Shown: in pieces, positions 27,093 through 37,400 of the stretch | Layout: each line of letters starts with the position of its first letter | Position numbering within the stretch: the first letter of the stretch is position 1 | Origin: JAHEEL01 sp964195515 | GTDB lineage: Bacteria; Actinomycetota; Acidimicrobiia; Spongiisociales; UBA5794 | DNA length: 64,000 nt | NCBI GenBank assembly: GCA_964195515.1 | Contig: CAXMQO010000041.1 | Coordinates: 1 to 64,000 of the forward strand | Reading direction: 5' to 3' | The notes under the pieces: model-generated | Told to the model about the DNA's origin: nothing | Databases searched by the model: none | The model's input: the letters and a program-made list of their open reading frames with translations, nothing else | Made by a program: the position numbers and the translations under genes

Positions 27093-28253
27093 ATGCGGAT
27101 CGTCATCATCAACGGACCCAATCTGAATCTGATCGGGACGCGCTCACCCGAGATCTACGGCTCGACAAGTCTCGAAGAACTCAACGGTGCGTGCCGATCC
27201 TGGGCCGCCGACGCGGGGACCTCCGTCGACACCTACCAATCGAACCACGAAGGAGACCTGATCGACCGCCTCCATGCAGCCCGCGATGCCGACGGTGTGG
27301 TCATCAATCCCGGTGCCTTCACCCACTACTCGTATGCGATCCGTGACGCGATCGAAGCAATCCGCATCCCCACCGTCGAAGTCCACATCTCGAACGTGCG
27401 GGATCGCGAGTCGTGGAGGTGGATCTCGGTGGTCTCCGACGTGTGTGTGGCCACCATCTTCGGGCGCGGTATCACCGGGTACCGGGATGCCATCCGCCAC
27501 CTCGCCGCACGCTCCGCCTGGCCCGTCGAGACCATCACATACGGGCCCGACTCGGACAACGTGGGAGACCTCAGGATTCCCGAGGGACCGGGACCGCACC
27601 CGGTCGCCGTGCTTCTTCACGGCGGCTTCTGGCGCAACACCGCCGCTCGAGATCTGCTCGACGCAGCAGCCGTCGATCTGACCGAACGCGGGTGGGCGAC
27701 GTGGAACGTTGAATTCGCCAGAGTAGGAGGCGGCGGAGGGTGGAGAGCAACAACGGCGGATGTTGCGGCTGCGGTCGGATCGCTGGCCGAATTCGCCGAA
27801 GGCCACCAACTCGATCTCGAACGCGTCATTGCGGTGGGCCACGGTTCCGGCGGTCAACTCGCCCTGCAGGCCGCCGCAGGAGCCAAAGAGCTTCCGATCT
27901 CCGCCGTCGTGACACTCGCGCCAATCGGTGATCTCGAGGCTGCTCATCGCGCGGGTATCGGCTCCGATGCTGTGAACGCATTCACGAGACGAACCCCCGA
28001 GCAATCACCCGAGCGTTACGCCGCCGCTTCGCCGATCAGGAACCTACCGATCGGTGTGCCGCTGCTCGTCGTCCACGGCGACGAGGATGACCAGGTTCCG
28101 GCGGCGATCAGCCGCTCGTTCGCCGGCCGAGCCGCCGATGAGGGCGACACCGTGGTCTACCACGAACTCGAGGGTGTCGGCCACGACGAACTCATCGATC
28201 CGGCAACCAGAGCGTGGGCGAAGGTCGTTGAAGAGATCGACCGACTCAGGTAG
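27093..28253 (+). CDS. aroQ: Type II 3-dehydroquinate dehydratase fused to an alpha/beta hydrolase
   Basis: 386 residues. Residues 1-145 are a complete AroQ: I-N-G-P-N-L-N-L-I-G near the start, catalytic Tyr in E-I-Y-G (22), Asn in I-N-P-G-A (72), His in E-V-H-I-S-N (98) and R-x-x-W-R. This half would form dehydroshikimate in the shikimate pathway. Residues about 165-386 are an alpha/beta hydrolase of the BD-FAE/kynurenine formamidase type: H-G-G-F-W (176-180), Asp in H-G-D-E-D-D and His in G-V-G-H-D (364). The nucleophile elbow reads G-H-G-S-G-G (249-254) instead of G-H-S-x-G-G, so the Ser is displaced by one. ATG 27093. The 3' end overlaps the aminotransferase gene by 8 bp. Confidence 0.9.
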   Translation: MRIVIINGPNLNLIGTRSPEIYGSTSLEELNGACRSWAADAGTSVDTYQSNHEGDLIDRLHAARDADGVVINPGAFTHYSYAIRDAIEAIRIPTVEVHISNVRDRESWRWISVVSDVCVATIFGRGITGYRDAIRHLAARSAWPVETITYGPDSDNVGDLRIPEGPGPHPVAVLLHGGFWRNTAARDLLDAAAVDLTERGWATWNVEFARVGGGGGWRATTADVAAAVGSLAEFAEGHQLDLERVIAVGHGSGGQLALQAAAGAKELPISAVVTLAPIGDLEAAHRAGIGSDAVNAFTRRTPEQSPERYAAASPIRNLPIGVPLLVVHGDEDDQVPAAISRSFAGRAADEGDTVVYHELEGVGHDELIDPATRAWAKVVEEIDRLR

Positions 28254-29448
28254 CCAATCGGATCAGTCTCGTCAACCCCTCTTCGAGATCCTCATCCCCG
28301 AGGGCGAACGAAAGCCGCGCATACCCCGGGGCACCGAACGCTTCGCCGGGAACCACCGCGATCTTGATCTCGTCGAGAAGAAGTGCCGCAAGATCCATCG
28401 TCGTCTCTGCCGTCCTGCCCCCAAGATCTCGTCCGAGGAGACCTGTGAGGTTCGGGAACGTGTAGAACGCGCCGCCCGGATCACTGCACTGGACGCCGGA
28501 AACCTCGTTGAGGAGTCGAACCATCGTCCGTCGCCTTCGGTCGAACGCAACGCGCATCTCCTCGGCAGCATCCATCGGACCGGTGACGGCCGCGAATGCG
28601 GCCCGCTGCGAGACGTTCGCCACGTTGGAAGAGATGTGGCTCTGGAGACGGATCGCCGCAGCCGTCACATCCGGGGGCCCGATCAACCAGCCGACTCGCC
28701 ATCCGGTCATGGCGAAGGTCTTCGCCACGCCGTTGACCACGATCGTTCGATCGGCAATCTCCGGTGCGACGGCCGGCATCGAGTGGAATCGTGCGTCGCC
28801 GTAGACGAGATGCTCGTAGATCTCGTCGGTAACGATCCAAATCCCGCGATCGGCCGCCCATCGCCCGATCTCGGCGATCCGTTCCCTGGTGTAGACGGCG
28901 CCGGTCGGATTTGACGGCGACACGAACATGAGAGCCTTGGTGCGGCTCGTGGTTGCTGCCTCGAGTTGTTCGACGGTCACCTGGAAACCCGCCTCGTCCG
29001 ATGTCGGTACCGCTACCGGCACACCGGCGGCGAGGTGAATCGCCTCGGGAAAGGTCACCCAGTACGGGGCCGGGAGCAGCACCTCGTTGCCGGGATCGAG
29101 CAGCGTCTGAAACGCGAGGTAGACGGCTTGCTTGCCGCCGTTCGTGATCATTACCTGTGATGGCTTGACGGGGAAGCCCGAGTCTCGGAGGGTCTTCGCT
29201 GCTACCGCCTCGCGCAGAGCGGGAAGTCCCGCGGCAGGGCTGTATCGGTGGGTTGCGGGATCGTCAACTGCCTCCCGTGCCGCGTCGACGATGTAGGCAG
29301 GCGTTGGGAAATCAGGCTCCCCCGCCCCGAAGCCGATCACCGGCTCGCCGGCAGCGGCTAACGCCTTGGCTTCTGCGTCGATCGCCAGCGTTGCCGACTC
29401 GCTGACGTTGAGAGCACGCCTTGAGATTGATGATCGTGAGATTGCCAT
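28246..29448 (-). CDS. aspC: Aspartate/aromatic aminotransferase, class I
   Basis: 400 residues, standard length. The markers G-A-G-E-P-D-F near 40, Y-S-P-A-A-G-L-P-A-L-R, S-P-S-N-P-T-G, V-T-D-E-I-Y-E-H and the PLP-lysine segment A-K-T-F-A-M-T-G-W-R-V-G-W are all present, as is the late R in Y-A-R-L-S-F-A that holds the alpha-carboxylate. It transaminates Asp/Glu or related acids in the cytosol. ATG 29448 is chosen; the longer open frame overlaps the divergent amidase gene. Confidence 0.92.
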   Translation of the reverse strand: MAISRSSISRRALNVSESATLAIDAEAKALAAAGEPVIGFGAGEPDFPTPAYIVDAAREAVDDPATHRYSPAAGLPALREAVAAKTLRDSGFPVKPSQVMITNGGKQAVYLAFQTLLDPGNEVLLPAPYWVTFPEAIHLAAGVPVAVPTSDEAGFQVTVEQLEAATTSRTKALMFVSPSNPTGAVYTRERIAEIGRWAADRGIWIVTDEIYEHLVYGDARFHSMPAVAPEIADRTIVVNGVAKTFAMTGWRVGWLIGPPDVTAAAIRLQSHISSNVANVSQRAAFAAVTGPMDAAEEMRVAFDRRRRTMVRLLNEVSGVQCSDPGGAFYTFPNLTGLLGRDLGGRTAETTMDLAALLLDEIKIAVVPGEAFGAPGYARLSFALGDEDLEEGLTRLIRLAT

Positions 29449-29544
29449 GTTCGCCTTTGCAGAGGGAACGCCACACGATACACACGCCGCTGCTGTGCAA
29501 CGATTCCGGTTCGTCCTTCGATGCGCATGCGATAGATTGCGCCC

Positions 29545-31044
29545 ATGGAACCATTCAACGAGTACGCATCCTTCGACGCTGTCGGCCTCGCACAACTCGT
29601 CAACCAAGGCGCCGTACGTCCCCTCGAACTCGTCGAAGCCGCCGCGTCGCGTATCGATGAGATCAACCCTGCAATCAACGCCGTGATCTGGGATCGGCTG
29701 GACACTGCGCGACTCGAAGCCGAAGCCGCCGACCAGACGGGTCCGTTTGCCGGTGTCCCCATCCTCATCAAGGACCTCGTGGTCGAAAGAGGGATACCGG
29801 TCACGTTCGGATCGGTCTTCTTCCGGGACTACGTCGGCGATACGACCTCCGAATTCCGGCACCGCATCAACGGAGCAGGGTTCATCGATCTCGGTCGAAC
29901 CAACACACCGGAGTTCGGACTGCTACCGACGACGGAGCCGGTGCTTCACGGTCCGACGAGGAACCCGTGGGATCTCAGCCGATCAGCAGGAGGCTCCAGC
30001 GGTGGCGCAGCCGCGGCCGTTGCTGCTGGGATCGTGCCGCTCGCCCAGGGCAGCGACGGGGGTGGTTCGATCCGGATTCCTGCGTCGGCCACGGGCTTGT
30101 TCGGTCTTAAGCCGTCGCGCGGACGGAACCCGCGGCGCCCCGGATCATCGATCGACTACCTGTCGGTGGAGCACGCCCTAACTCGCACGGTGCGGGACAG
30201 CGCCACATTTCTGGATGCCGTCCATGGCCCCGTACCGGGCGATCGATACTGGGCGCCGCCTCCTTCGGCGCCGTTCGCCGAGGCGGCCACCCGCGATCCC
30301 GAACGCCTCAGGATCGCATTCAGCACGAGAGACTTCCGAGGTAACCGAGTCCATCCAGAGTGTGAAGCTGCCGTTCTCGAAACGGCGACGCTCCTCGAGG
30401 AACTCGGGCACGACGTCGTCGAGGCCGAACCGGATGTCGACGGCGACTTGCTCGCCGACGCATTCTTCGAGATCTGGGCGGCGCTCGCTGCGACTGCATT
30501 CGGCCTCGTGCTCGAAGGGGCATCAGAGCTCAAGCCGGCCGTTGGACACATCCGTCGTTCTGTCGGTGATCGCAGGACGATGCGACTGATCAGCCGCTTC
30601 GACCAGCGCGAGTCGGGGAAGCCTGCATTCGAACCGTTCACGTTCGAACTCGCCGAACGTTCGGGATCCAGATCACAAGTGGATCTCCTTGGTGCGGAGG
30701 CTGCGCTGCAATCCATCGCGCACCAGACCGGAGCGTACCTGGTCAATTACGACCTGTTCCTCACCCCGGTACTCGGATCACCGCCGGTGCCGCTGGGCCG
30801 AATCGACCAGAACCTGCCATGGAACGAGTTTGTCGAGATGATCTTCCGTTACGTCGCGTTCACACCGCTCGGGAATTTTGCGGGACTGCCGGCGATGTCC
30901 GTCCCGATCCATTGGACGAGCGACGGACTCCCGGTGGGCTCACACTTCCTCGGTCGATTCGGTGCCGAGGAGACGTTGTTCTCCCTCGCGGGACAGCTTG
31001 AGCGGGCACAGCCGTGGGCAGATCGGAAACCGCCGCTGAACTGA
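29545..31044 (+). CDS. Amidase (amidase signature family)
   Basis: 499 residues. The Ser-cisSer-Lys triad is visible: Lys in V-P-I-L-I-K-D, cis-Ser in A-G-G-S-S-G-G-A-A-A-A, and nucleophile Ser in G-S-D-G-G-G-S-I-R-I-P-A-S. It hydrolyses carboxamides or aryl-acyl amides. The length and absence of gatC/gatB nearby argue against GatA. It is divergent from the aminotransferase gene with 96 bp between. Confidence 0.92.
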   Translation: MEPFNEYASFDAVGLAQLVNQGAVRPLELVEAAASRIDEINPAINAVIWDRLDTARLEAEAADQTGPFAGVPILIKDLVVERGIPVTFGSVFFRDYVGDTTSEFRHRINGAGFIDLGRTNTPEFGLLPTTEPVLHGPTRNPWDLSRSAGGSSGGAAAAVAAGIVPLAQGSDGGGSIRIPASATGLFGLKPSRGRNPRRPGSSIDYLSVEHALTRTVRDSATFLDAVHGPVPGDRYWAPPPSAPFAEAATRDPERLRIAFSTRDFRGNRVHPECEAAVLETATLLEELGHDVVEAEPDVDGDLLADAFFEIWAALAATAFGLVLEGASELKPAVGHIRRSVGDRRTMRLISRFDQRESGKPAFEPFTFELAERSGSRSQVDLLGAEAALQSIAHQTGAYLVNYDLFLTPVLGSPPVPLGRIDQNLPWNEFVEMIFRYVAFTPLGNFAGLPAMSVPIHWTSDGLPVGSHFLGRFGAEETLFSLAGQLERAQPWADRKPPLN

Positions 31045-31089
31045 AGACCCAGAGATCGAAGGTCGCCCGTCCCCGATTCCCCGCCCCTG

Positions 31090-31593
31090 CTACTCGGCGC
31101 CGGCGCCCCGTGAACCGAGTTCCCGGTCGAGGAACAGCATCGCCTGAGCACCCCCACCCGACAGTGCCAGGTCGTCGAGGATCTGCGAGAAGGTCGCCTC
31201 TTCCTCGATCTGCTCGGTGACGAACCAGTCGAGGAGCGGGAGGGACGCAAAGTCTTTCTCCTCCATGGCAAGCGCGTAGAGGTTGTTGATCGACGCGGAG
31301 ACATCCCGCTCCTGGGCGAGTCCACCCTCGAATACCGAAACGACACTGACGAACTCGACCGCCGGTGCTGCGAGGGCGCCGAGCACGACGCGTCCGTCGC
31401 GATCGAGAACGAACTGGTAGAACTTCAAGGCATGCGCGGTCTCTTCGGCCGACTGTGCGCGCATCCATGCCGCCATCCCCGAGAAGCCGGCGGACTCGAG
31501 CCATGCCCCCATCGCCAGGTAGTTGTGTGCCGCCTGGAGCTCCATCGTGATCTGGTCGTTGAACGCTGCGTTCATGGTCTCGTTGATCTGCAT
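31090..31593 (-). CDS. ftn: Ferritin
   Basis: 167 residues, typical bacterial non-haem ferritin. Four helices carry the diiron ligands: Glu in M-E-L-Q-A-A-H-N-Y, E-E-T-A-H near 51-55 and E-x-x-E-E-A-T-F near 130. It oxidises and stores iron as a 24-mer in the cytosol. ATG 31593, divergent from the YhhN gene. Confidence 0.93.
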   Translation of the reverse strand: MQINETMNAAFNDQITMELQAAHNYLAMGAWLESAGFSGMAAWMRAQSAEETAHALKFYQFVLDRDGRVVLGALAAPAVEFVSVVSVFEGGLAQERDVSASINNLYALAMEEKDFASLPLLDWFVTEQIEEEATFSQILDDLALSGGGAQAMLFLDRELGSRGAGAE

Positions 31594-31651
31594 ACACGGT
31601 CCCCTCGGCTGGATGTAGGTGCTGTCAATTCAGACGATAGGCTCGTCGGTG

Positions 31652-32278
31652 ATGACCACATTCGCCGTTCTCTTCACCGCTGCGTTCACCGCTGCACTCG
31701 TGTGGGCAGAGGTCGCGAACTCACCGGCGCTCCGATGGTTCAAGATGCTCGCCTCGACCGGATTCATCGCGGTCGCGCTGTCGGTCGGTGCGCTCCCCAC
31801 GTCCTATGGGAGGGTCGTACTCGTCGCACTGGTGCTGTCGTGGATCGGGGATCTGCTGCTCACGTTCGCGTCACGGCGAGCATTTCTCGGCGGCCTCGTC
31901 GCATTCCTGCTCGGACACGTTGCCTACTCGATCGCGTTCGGCACGCTTGGTCTGAGCCCGCTTGTGGTTGCGATCTCCGCGGTCGTGGTCGCGACCATCG
32001 CCGTCTTCGTCTGGCACTGGCTCGCGCCACACGTCGGCGAGATGGCGGCGCCGGTCGTTGCCTACGTCGTGGTCAATTCAGTGATGGTTGTCCTCGCATT
32101 CGGAACGTTCGGCGACGGCGCCACGTGGCTGATCCCGGTCGGAGCGACCCTCTTCTTCGTGTCGGACCTGTTCGTGGCCAGGAACCAGTTCGTTGTACGC
32201 GGCACCGTGAACCGCGTCTGTGGTCTCCCCCTCTATTACTTCGCCCAGGTGCTGCTCGCTCTTTCGGCCACCAACTGA
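31652..32278 (+). CDS. YhhN/TMEM86-family membrane protein (lysoplasmalogenase-like)
   Basis: 208 residues with about eight hydrophobic segments. The conserved W-I-G-D-L-L-L (about 68-74), G-H-x-x-Y and F-x-S-D-L-F motifs mark YhhN proteins, some of which hydrolyse lysoplasmalogen vinyl ethers. Bacterial substrates are unsettled. ATG 31652 gives the natural start; the frame is open to 31619. It is followed 22 bp later by sixA. Confidence 0.88.
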   Translation: MTTFAVLFTAAFTAALVWAEVANSPALRWFKMLASTGFIAVALSVGALPTSYGRVVLVALVLSWIGDLLLTFASRRAFLGGLVAFLLGHVAYSIAFGTLGLSPLVVAISAVVVATIAVFVWHWLAPHVGEMAAPVVAYVVVNSVMVVLAFGTFGDGATWLIPVGATLFFVSDLFVARNQFVVRGTVNRVCGLPLYYFAQVLLALSATN

Positions 32279-32300
32279 ACCTGGGAACTATCCTCGCCTC

Positions 32301-32810
32301 ATGCTTCGTCTCATGCTCTTCCGCCACGGCAAGTCCGACTGGAATACCACCACTCGTGGTGACCGCGACCGACCCCTCAGCTCCCGCGGGGAACGATCCG
32401 CCGAAACCATGGGGCTCGTGCTCAGGAAGATGGGGGAGATTCCCGACCTCGTCGTGTCTTCGCCCGCGGTGCGTGCCGAGGCCACGGCGGCCCTGGCCCG
32501 GATCTCCGGAGGGTGGGGCAGTCGGCTCGAGATCGCCGACGAGCTCTACGGCGCCGGCCCCGAAACGGCGCTGGCGGTGGCAGCCCGTTGCGGCATGGAC
32601 ACCGACCGTCTCATGCTCGTCGGTCACGAACCGACGTGGTCTCTCCTGGCGGAGCGGATTACCGGCGGTCGAATCGCGGTGAAGACCGGGACCGTCCTTG
32701 CGTTCGATCTCAACGCTGCGACGTGGACGAACGTCGGGCGGGCGGGCGGATCACTCGCCTTTGCCGTCCATCCCCGCATGTTCGGCGGCGGCGAATGGGA
32801 TCTCCTGTGA
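32301..32810 (+). CDS. sixA: SixA-type histidine phosphatase
   Basis: 169 residues. The phosphohistidine motif L-F-R-H-G-K-S-D-W is at the N-terminus, the second Arg is in S-S-P-A-V-R-A-x-A-T, and the second His is in L-V-G-H-E-P. The size matches SixA, which dephosphorylates phosphohistidine. Its TGA overlaps the GTG of the aldolase gene. Confidence 0.9.
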   Translation: MLRLMLFRHGKSDWNTTTRGDRDRPLSSRGERSAETMGLVLRKMGEIPDLVVSSPAVRAEATAALARISGGWGSRLEIADELYGAGPETALAVAARCGMDTDRLMLVGHEPTWSLLAERITGGRIAVKTGTVLAFDLNAATWTNVGRAGGSLAFAVHPRMFGGGEWDLL

Positions 32811-33835
32811 TCGATCTCCGCTCGGACACTGTCACCCGCCCGACCGAGGCGATGAGAGCGGCGATGGCTTCGGCTCCCGTCGGGGACGACGTGCTCGGCG
32901 ACGACCCAACCGTCATCCTCCTCGAGGAGCGAGTCGCCGAACTCCTAGGCAAGGAGGATGCCGTCTACGTCCCATCCGGCACCATGGCGAACCAGATCGC
33001 TCTCCGGGTTCACACACGTTCCGGGGACCGGGTCGTGATGGACCGCGAGTCGCACATCCGGGTGCACGAGAGCGGCGCTCCCGCCGCCCTTGCGGGCGTC
33101 ACGATCGTTCCTCTCGAAGGCGACCGCGGCATCTTCACACCAGATCAGGTCATCGAGGCGGCTCCAGGACGGTCACCAGACTCTCCACCGGGACTCTTCG
33201 ATCGGACGACGCTCGTCACGATGGAGAACACCCACAACGAAGCCGGAGGGACGATCTGGCCTCTCGAGGCCATGCGTTCGGTGAGTGAAGTCGCCAGAGA
33301 TCTCGGACTCGCCGTTCACCTCGACGGGGCGCGACTGTGGAACGCGACGGCCGCGACCGGCGTCGATCTCGACCAGTACGCCGCTGCGGCAGACACGGTG
33401 AACGTATGTTTCTCGAAGGGCCTCGGCGCCCCGATCGGGTCGGCGCTCGTCGGGCCACGCGATGTCATCGATCGTGGCCGCTGGTTCAAGAAGATGTACG
33501 GCGGCGGGTTCCGACAGGCGGGGATCATCGCCGCCGGTGCCCTCTACGCCCTCGAGCACAACCGCGATCGTCTCGTCGACGACCACACGAACGCCCGCCG
33601 ATTCGCCGAGGCCGCCGCGGAACTCGGTGGTGTCACCGTCGACCTCGCGTCGGTCCAGACGAACATCGTCTTTTTCGACGTAGCGGATGCTCCCCTCTTC
33701 GCCGAGCGACTCCGCTCCGCCGGTGTCGACACGCTTGCGCTCGCTCCGACCCGAATTCGCGCGGTGTTCCACCTCGACGTATCAGATTCCGACACGACTC
33801 AGGCGATTGAGACCCTGCGAACCCTGGGCTCGTAG
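32807..33835 (+). CDS. ltaE: Low-specificity threonine aldolase
   Basis: 342 residues from GTG 32807 (GTGA overlap with sixA). It opens I-D-L-R-S-D-T-V-T-R-P-T, the family signature. Other marks are V-P-S-G-T-M-A-N-Q, E-N-T-H-N-E-A-G-G, H-L-D-G-A-R-L-W-N and the PLP-lysine in C-F-S-K-G-L-G-A-P. It cleaves Thr to Gly and acetaldehyde. Confidence 0.95.
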   Translation: MIDLRSDTVTRPTEAMRAAMASAPVGDDVLGDDPTVILLEERVAELLGKEDAVYVPSGTMANQIALRVHTRSGDRVVMDRESHIRVHESGAPAALAGVTIVPLEGDRGIFTPDQVIEAAPGRSPDSPPGLFDRTTLVTMENTHNEAGGTIWPLEAMRSVSEVARDLGLAVHLDGARLWNATAATGVDLDQYAAAADTVNVCFSKGLGAPIGSALVGPRDVIDRGRWFKKMYGGGFRQAGIIAAGALYALEHNRDRLVDDHTNARRFAEAAAELGGVTVDLASVQTNIVFFDVADAPLFAERLRSAGVDTLALAPTRIRAVFHLDVSDSDTTQAIETLRTLGS

Positions 33836-33837
33836 AG

Positions 33838-33884
33838 GCGTAGAGGTGTCATAGATGCGTAGAGGTGTCTCTTCCAGCCCACAG
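33838..33884. repeat. Short tandem/dispersed intergenic repeat
   Basis: GTAGAGG units recur here (GCGTAGAGGTGTC twice, one imperfect). The block ATGCGTAGAGGTGTC...GCCCACAG is matched at 42519-42550 behind ychF (ATGTGTAGAGGTGCC...GCCCACAG). Function unknown; both copies lie just 3' of a gene. Confidence 0.55.
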
Positions 33885-33885
33885 T

Positions 33886-33908
33886 TCGCCGACGCCTCGC
33901 TTCGGCGA
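33886..33908. terminator. Possible bidirectional hairpin between convergent genes
   Basis: TCGCCGA (33886-33892) pairs with TCGGCGA (33902-33908) around a 9-nt loop, between the threonine aldolase gene and a convergent gene. There is no clear T-run, so the terminator role is tentative. Confidence 0.35.
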
Positions 33909-33920
33909 CCGTGGTAGGGG

Positions 33921-34376
33921 TCAAATGAGGGCGGCGGTGACGACCGCTGCGACGGAGATCACAGCGGCCAGAAGCACCATCACCACAACGAACGCGTTGG
34001 AGATGCCCCCATCGTCGAGTGGGTTCCGGATCGGTTTGACATTGGCGACGAGTTCGTCGAGATAGTCGTCATCATCCTTCACCAGGGGTCGGATCGGTTG
34101 GGCGCGGGACGAGACCGTCTCGGCAAACGGGACCGCAGCTGCGCCGGCGAACTCCGAGGGTGAATCAGGACGGAACAGAACGGACTCACCGCCGAGCGTC
34201 AGGTTGAACGACCCATTCTGCTCCGGGGTAATCAGGTAGTCGCTGCGATGCCAAGAACCCAACTGATTGTCACCGGATGTCAGCGTCACGCGTTCCGGAT
34301 CAAGGCACAATGTTGCAGCAAGCCCACCACCTGCGTCGCCCGGAAGCAGCACATCTCCGGTGAACGTCTTGGTCAT
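33921..34376 (-). CDS. C-terminally anchored protein of unknown function
   Basis: 151 residues from ATG 34376, which has GGAGG 5 nt upstream. The first 75 residues look like a small beta barrel (L-L-P-G-D..., L-T-L-G-G-E-S-V-L-F). An acidic linker D-D-D-D-Y follows, and a single C-terminal membrane segment lies at about 127-150. This is tail-anchored topology. It is close behind dnaE2 on the same strand (62 bp). No family recognised. Confidence 0.7.
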   Translation of the reverse strand: MTKTFTGDVLLPGDAGGGLAATLCLDPERVTLTSGDNQLGSWHRSDYLITPEQNGSFNLTLGGESVLFRPDSPSEFAGAAAVPFAETVSSRAQPIRPLVKDDDDYLDELVANVKPIRNPLDDGGISNAFVVVMVLLAAVISVAAVVTAALI

Positions 34377-34438
34377 CGATCCTCCAAATCGGGGTACACG
34401 TTCTGCATCGGCACGCCACCCTTGCAAAGTGAAGCCGA

Positions 34439-37400
34439 TTATCGAAAATCCCGCGACCGGATACCGTCGACCGACCATAGGGCGAATCGGTGGGCAACGA
34501 AGTTCGTGACCCCGTCGACGTGTTCGACAACTCCGTCGATCACAACTCCAACGGCCTTTCGTGCAACCTCGTAATGCGCCTCCCATACCTGTGGGAGAAC
34601 GACCACGTTGAGCAGACCCGTCTCGTCTTCGAGATTCAGGAACCGAACACCACGAGCCGTCGACGGCCGCTGACGGTGGGTAACGATTCCGCCGACGCTA
34701 ACTCGGGTGCCGTGACGGTGGTCCTCGAGGATCGTGACGATCGGGAGGCATCCCCGGCCGTTCAACATGTCGCGTACGAGGGAGACGGGATGCGTCGTTG
34801 AGATGCCGGTCGACCAGAGGTCAGCCTGCACGCACTCGGCACCGTTCATCTCGGGGAGCGACGGAACCTCGCCACCGGGTGGGAGCGAGAGTCGATCCGG
34901 GCCAAGCTCGATCAGCGTCCCCGCCGTCCATATCCCTTCCCGTCGACCAAGACCGACCGGCGCAAGCGCCCCGGATGCAGCGAGACTCTCGTAGGCGTCG
35001 AGGGGAAGACCGGTTCGCTGTGCGAGGTCCTCCGGGGTGGTGAATGCACCTCCCGTGATGCGGGCGGCTTCGATTCGTACGATCTCGGCCTCGCCCAGGC
35101 TCCTGACGTACCGAAGACCGATCCTCAGCGCGACCGCGGGACGGACGGGATCATCCACCGGCCCTCTCCCCCGCCGCCATGCACCATCGAGATATCGGGC
35201 GACGTCGTCGCGATCGGTCTCGATCGGTTCGATCGTGCAATCGAACACCGAAGCGTTCACGTCCGGAACGAGGACGACGACGCCATGGTGCTGGGCATCT
35301 TGTACGAGGGAGTTCGGCGTGTAGAAACCCATCGGTTGAGCGTTGAGCAGACCGGTGAAGAACTCCGTCGGCCAGTGGTACTTCAACCATGCGGCCGCGT
35401 AGACGATGTAGGCGAACGAGACGGAGTGGCTCTCCGGGAACCCGAACGACGCGAACCCCTGGAGCTTCTCCCAGATCTCATCCGCAGGAGCGCCGGTGAT
35501 GCCGTTTGAGGCCATGCCGGAGAACACTTCAACGTGGAGTCGATCCATCGCCTCCGATGCCCGCTTGTGTGTCATCGCTTGACGCAGTCGGTCGGACTGG
35601 CCGGGGGTGAAGCCGGCACAGACCCTCGCGAGTTCCATCAATTGCTCCTGGAAAATCGGGACACCGAGGGTCTTCTTCAGAATCGGTTCGGCCGACGGGT
35701 GCGGATAGCGGACGGCCTCTTCCCCGTTCCTACGTCGAAGGAACGGATGTACGGACTGCCCTTGGATCGGCCCGGGCCGAATGAGCGCCACCTCGATCGC
35801 CAGGTCGTAGAAGGTCCTTGGCTTCAGCTTCGGGAGAGTCGCCATCTGTGCCCGGGACTCGATCTGGAAGATACCGACGGTGTCCGCCCGGGTCATCAGG
35901 TCGTAGACAACGGGTTCCTGTGGGACGGTGGCGAGGTCGATGTCAATGCCGTGTGTTGCTGCGATGAGATCGACGGTCAGGTGCATGCCGTTCAACGCAC
36001 CGAGTGCGAGCAGATCGAACTTGACGATCCCCATCGTCGCGCAGTCCTCTTTGTCCCACTGAAGAACGGAGCGATCCTCCATCCTCCCCCACTCCATCGG
36101 CACCGTCTCCCAGAGTGGTCGCCGGGCGACGACCATGCCGCCCGAGTGGATACCGAGGTGGCGCGGGAACCCGTCGAGGCGGCGGCACACGTCGACGATG
36201 AGATCACTGGTAAGCCCGTCCGGGAGATCGACGGCGTCACCGATCGCCCCGGGATCGCGGGTATCGAGATAGCGGGTGAGACCGTTGACCTGGGCCTGGG
36301 TGAGGGCGAACGCCTTGCCGACGTCCTGGAGCACCGATCGGGCACGATAGGTGATGACGTTGGCGACCATCGCGGCCCGCTCCCGCCCGTACCGTCGGTA
36401 GCAGTACTGGATGACCTCCTCGCGACGCTCGGCTTCGAAGTCGATGTCGATGTCCGGTGGCCGACCGCGCTCGGAGGAGAGGAACCGTTCGAACGGGAGG
36501 TTCAGGCGAATCGGGTCGACGCGGGTCAGCCCAAGACACCGGCAGACCGCTGAGTCCGCTCCCGACCCGCGGATCTGGCAGTAGATGTCCCGTGACCGTG
36601 CGAACGTGACGATGTCCCACGCAACGAGGAAGAACCCTGCAAAACCGAGTTCGGAGATCACCGACAATTCGTGATCCATCCTGCGGAGGGCGGCCGGATC
36701 CATCCCTCCCGCGTTACCGGGGTACACGGTGCGGGCACCCTCGTCGACGAGGTGCCTTAGGTACTCGTCTTCGGTCGTGAATGCACCCGGCATCGGGAAG
36801 TCGGGCAACTCTGGAGCGAGGAGATCAAGGTCGAAGGCCAGGGACGCCGCGAGATCTGCGGCCCGCTCGACCGCACCGGGATAGCGGAGGAAGATGGCCG
36901 ACATCTCATCGGGGGACCGGAGGTGCCGGAGATCGGTCGCCGGCCGGAACCCATCGGCGGTCTCGAGATCGCGTCGTCCTGCGATGGCGGCGAGGACCTC
37001 CGCGAGATCCGCGTCACTGCGATGGGCATAGTGGGCGTTGTTCGTCGCGACGTACGGGATCTGAAGCCTGCGGGCAACCTCGAAGAGGAGGTCGTTGCGG
37101 GCGTCATCGTCCGGCATGCCGTGGTGGGTGAGTTCGATGAAGAAACGACCGGGGAAGACCTCGCGCAGTCTCGCCGCGGCAGCCATCGCCCCCGCAAGGT
37201 CGCCGGCTTGTGCGGCACCGGGAACGGCCCCGTCGCGGCATCCGGTCAGCGCGATGAGACTCCCGTCGCGCGATGCGGCGGCAAGGTCGTCGTACGAGTA
37301 GACCGGCCGATCCTTCTCTCCGCGGAACTGGCCCCTCGTCACGAACCTGCTCAAGGCCGCGTACCCCGCCGGATCGGGAGCAAGGAGGACCAGATGATCC

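Noticed and set aside
30640..30665. TCGAAC...GTTCGA-like pieces inside the amidase gene
   Set aside because: Spacing is 7 nt instead of 4 and they lie within coding sequence; not an SOS box.
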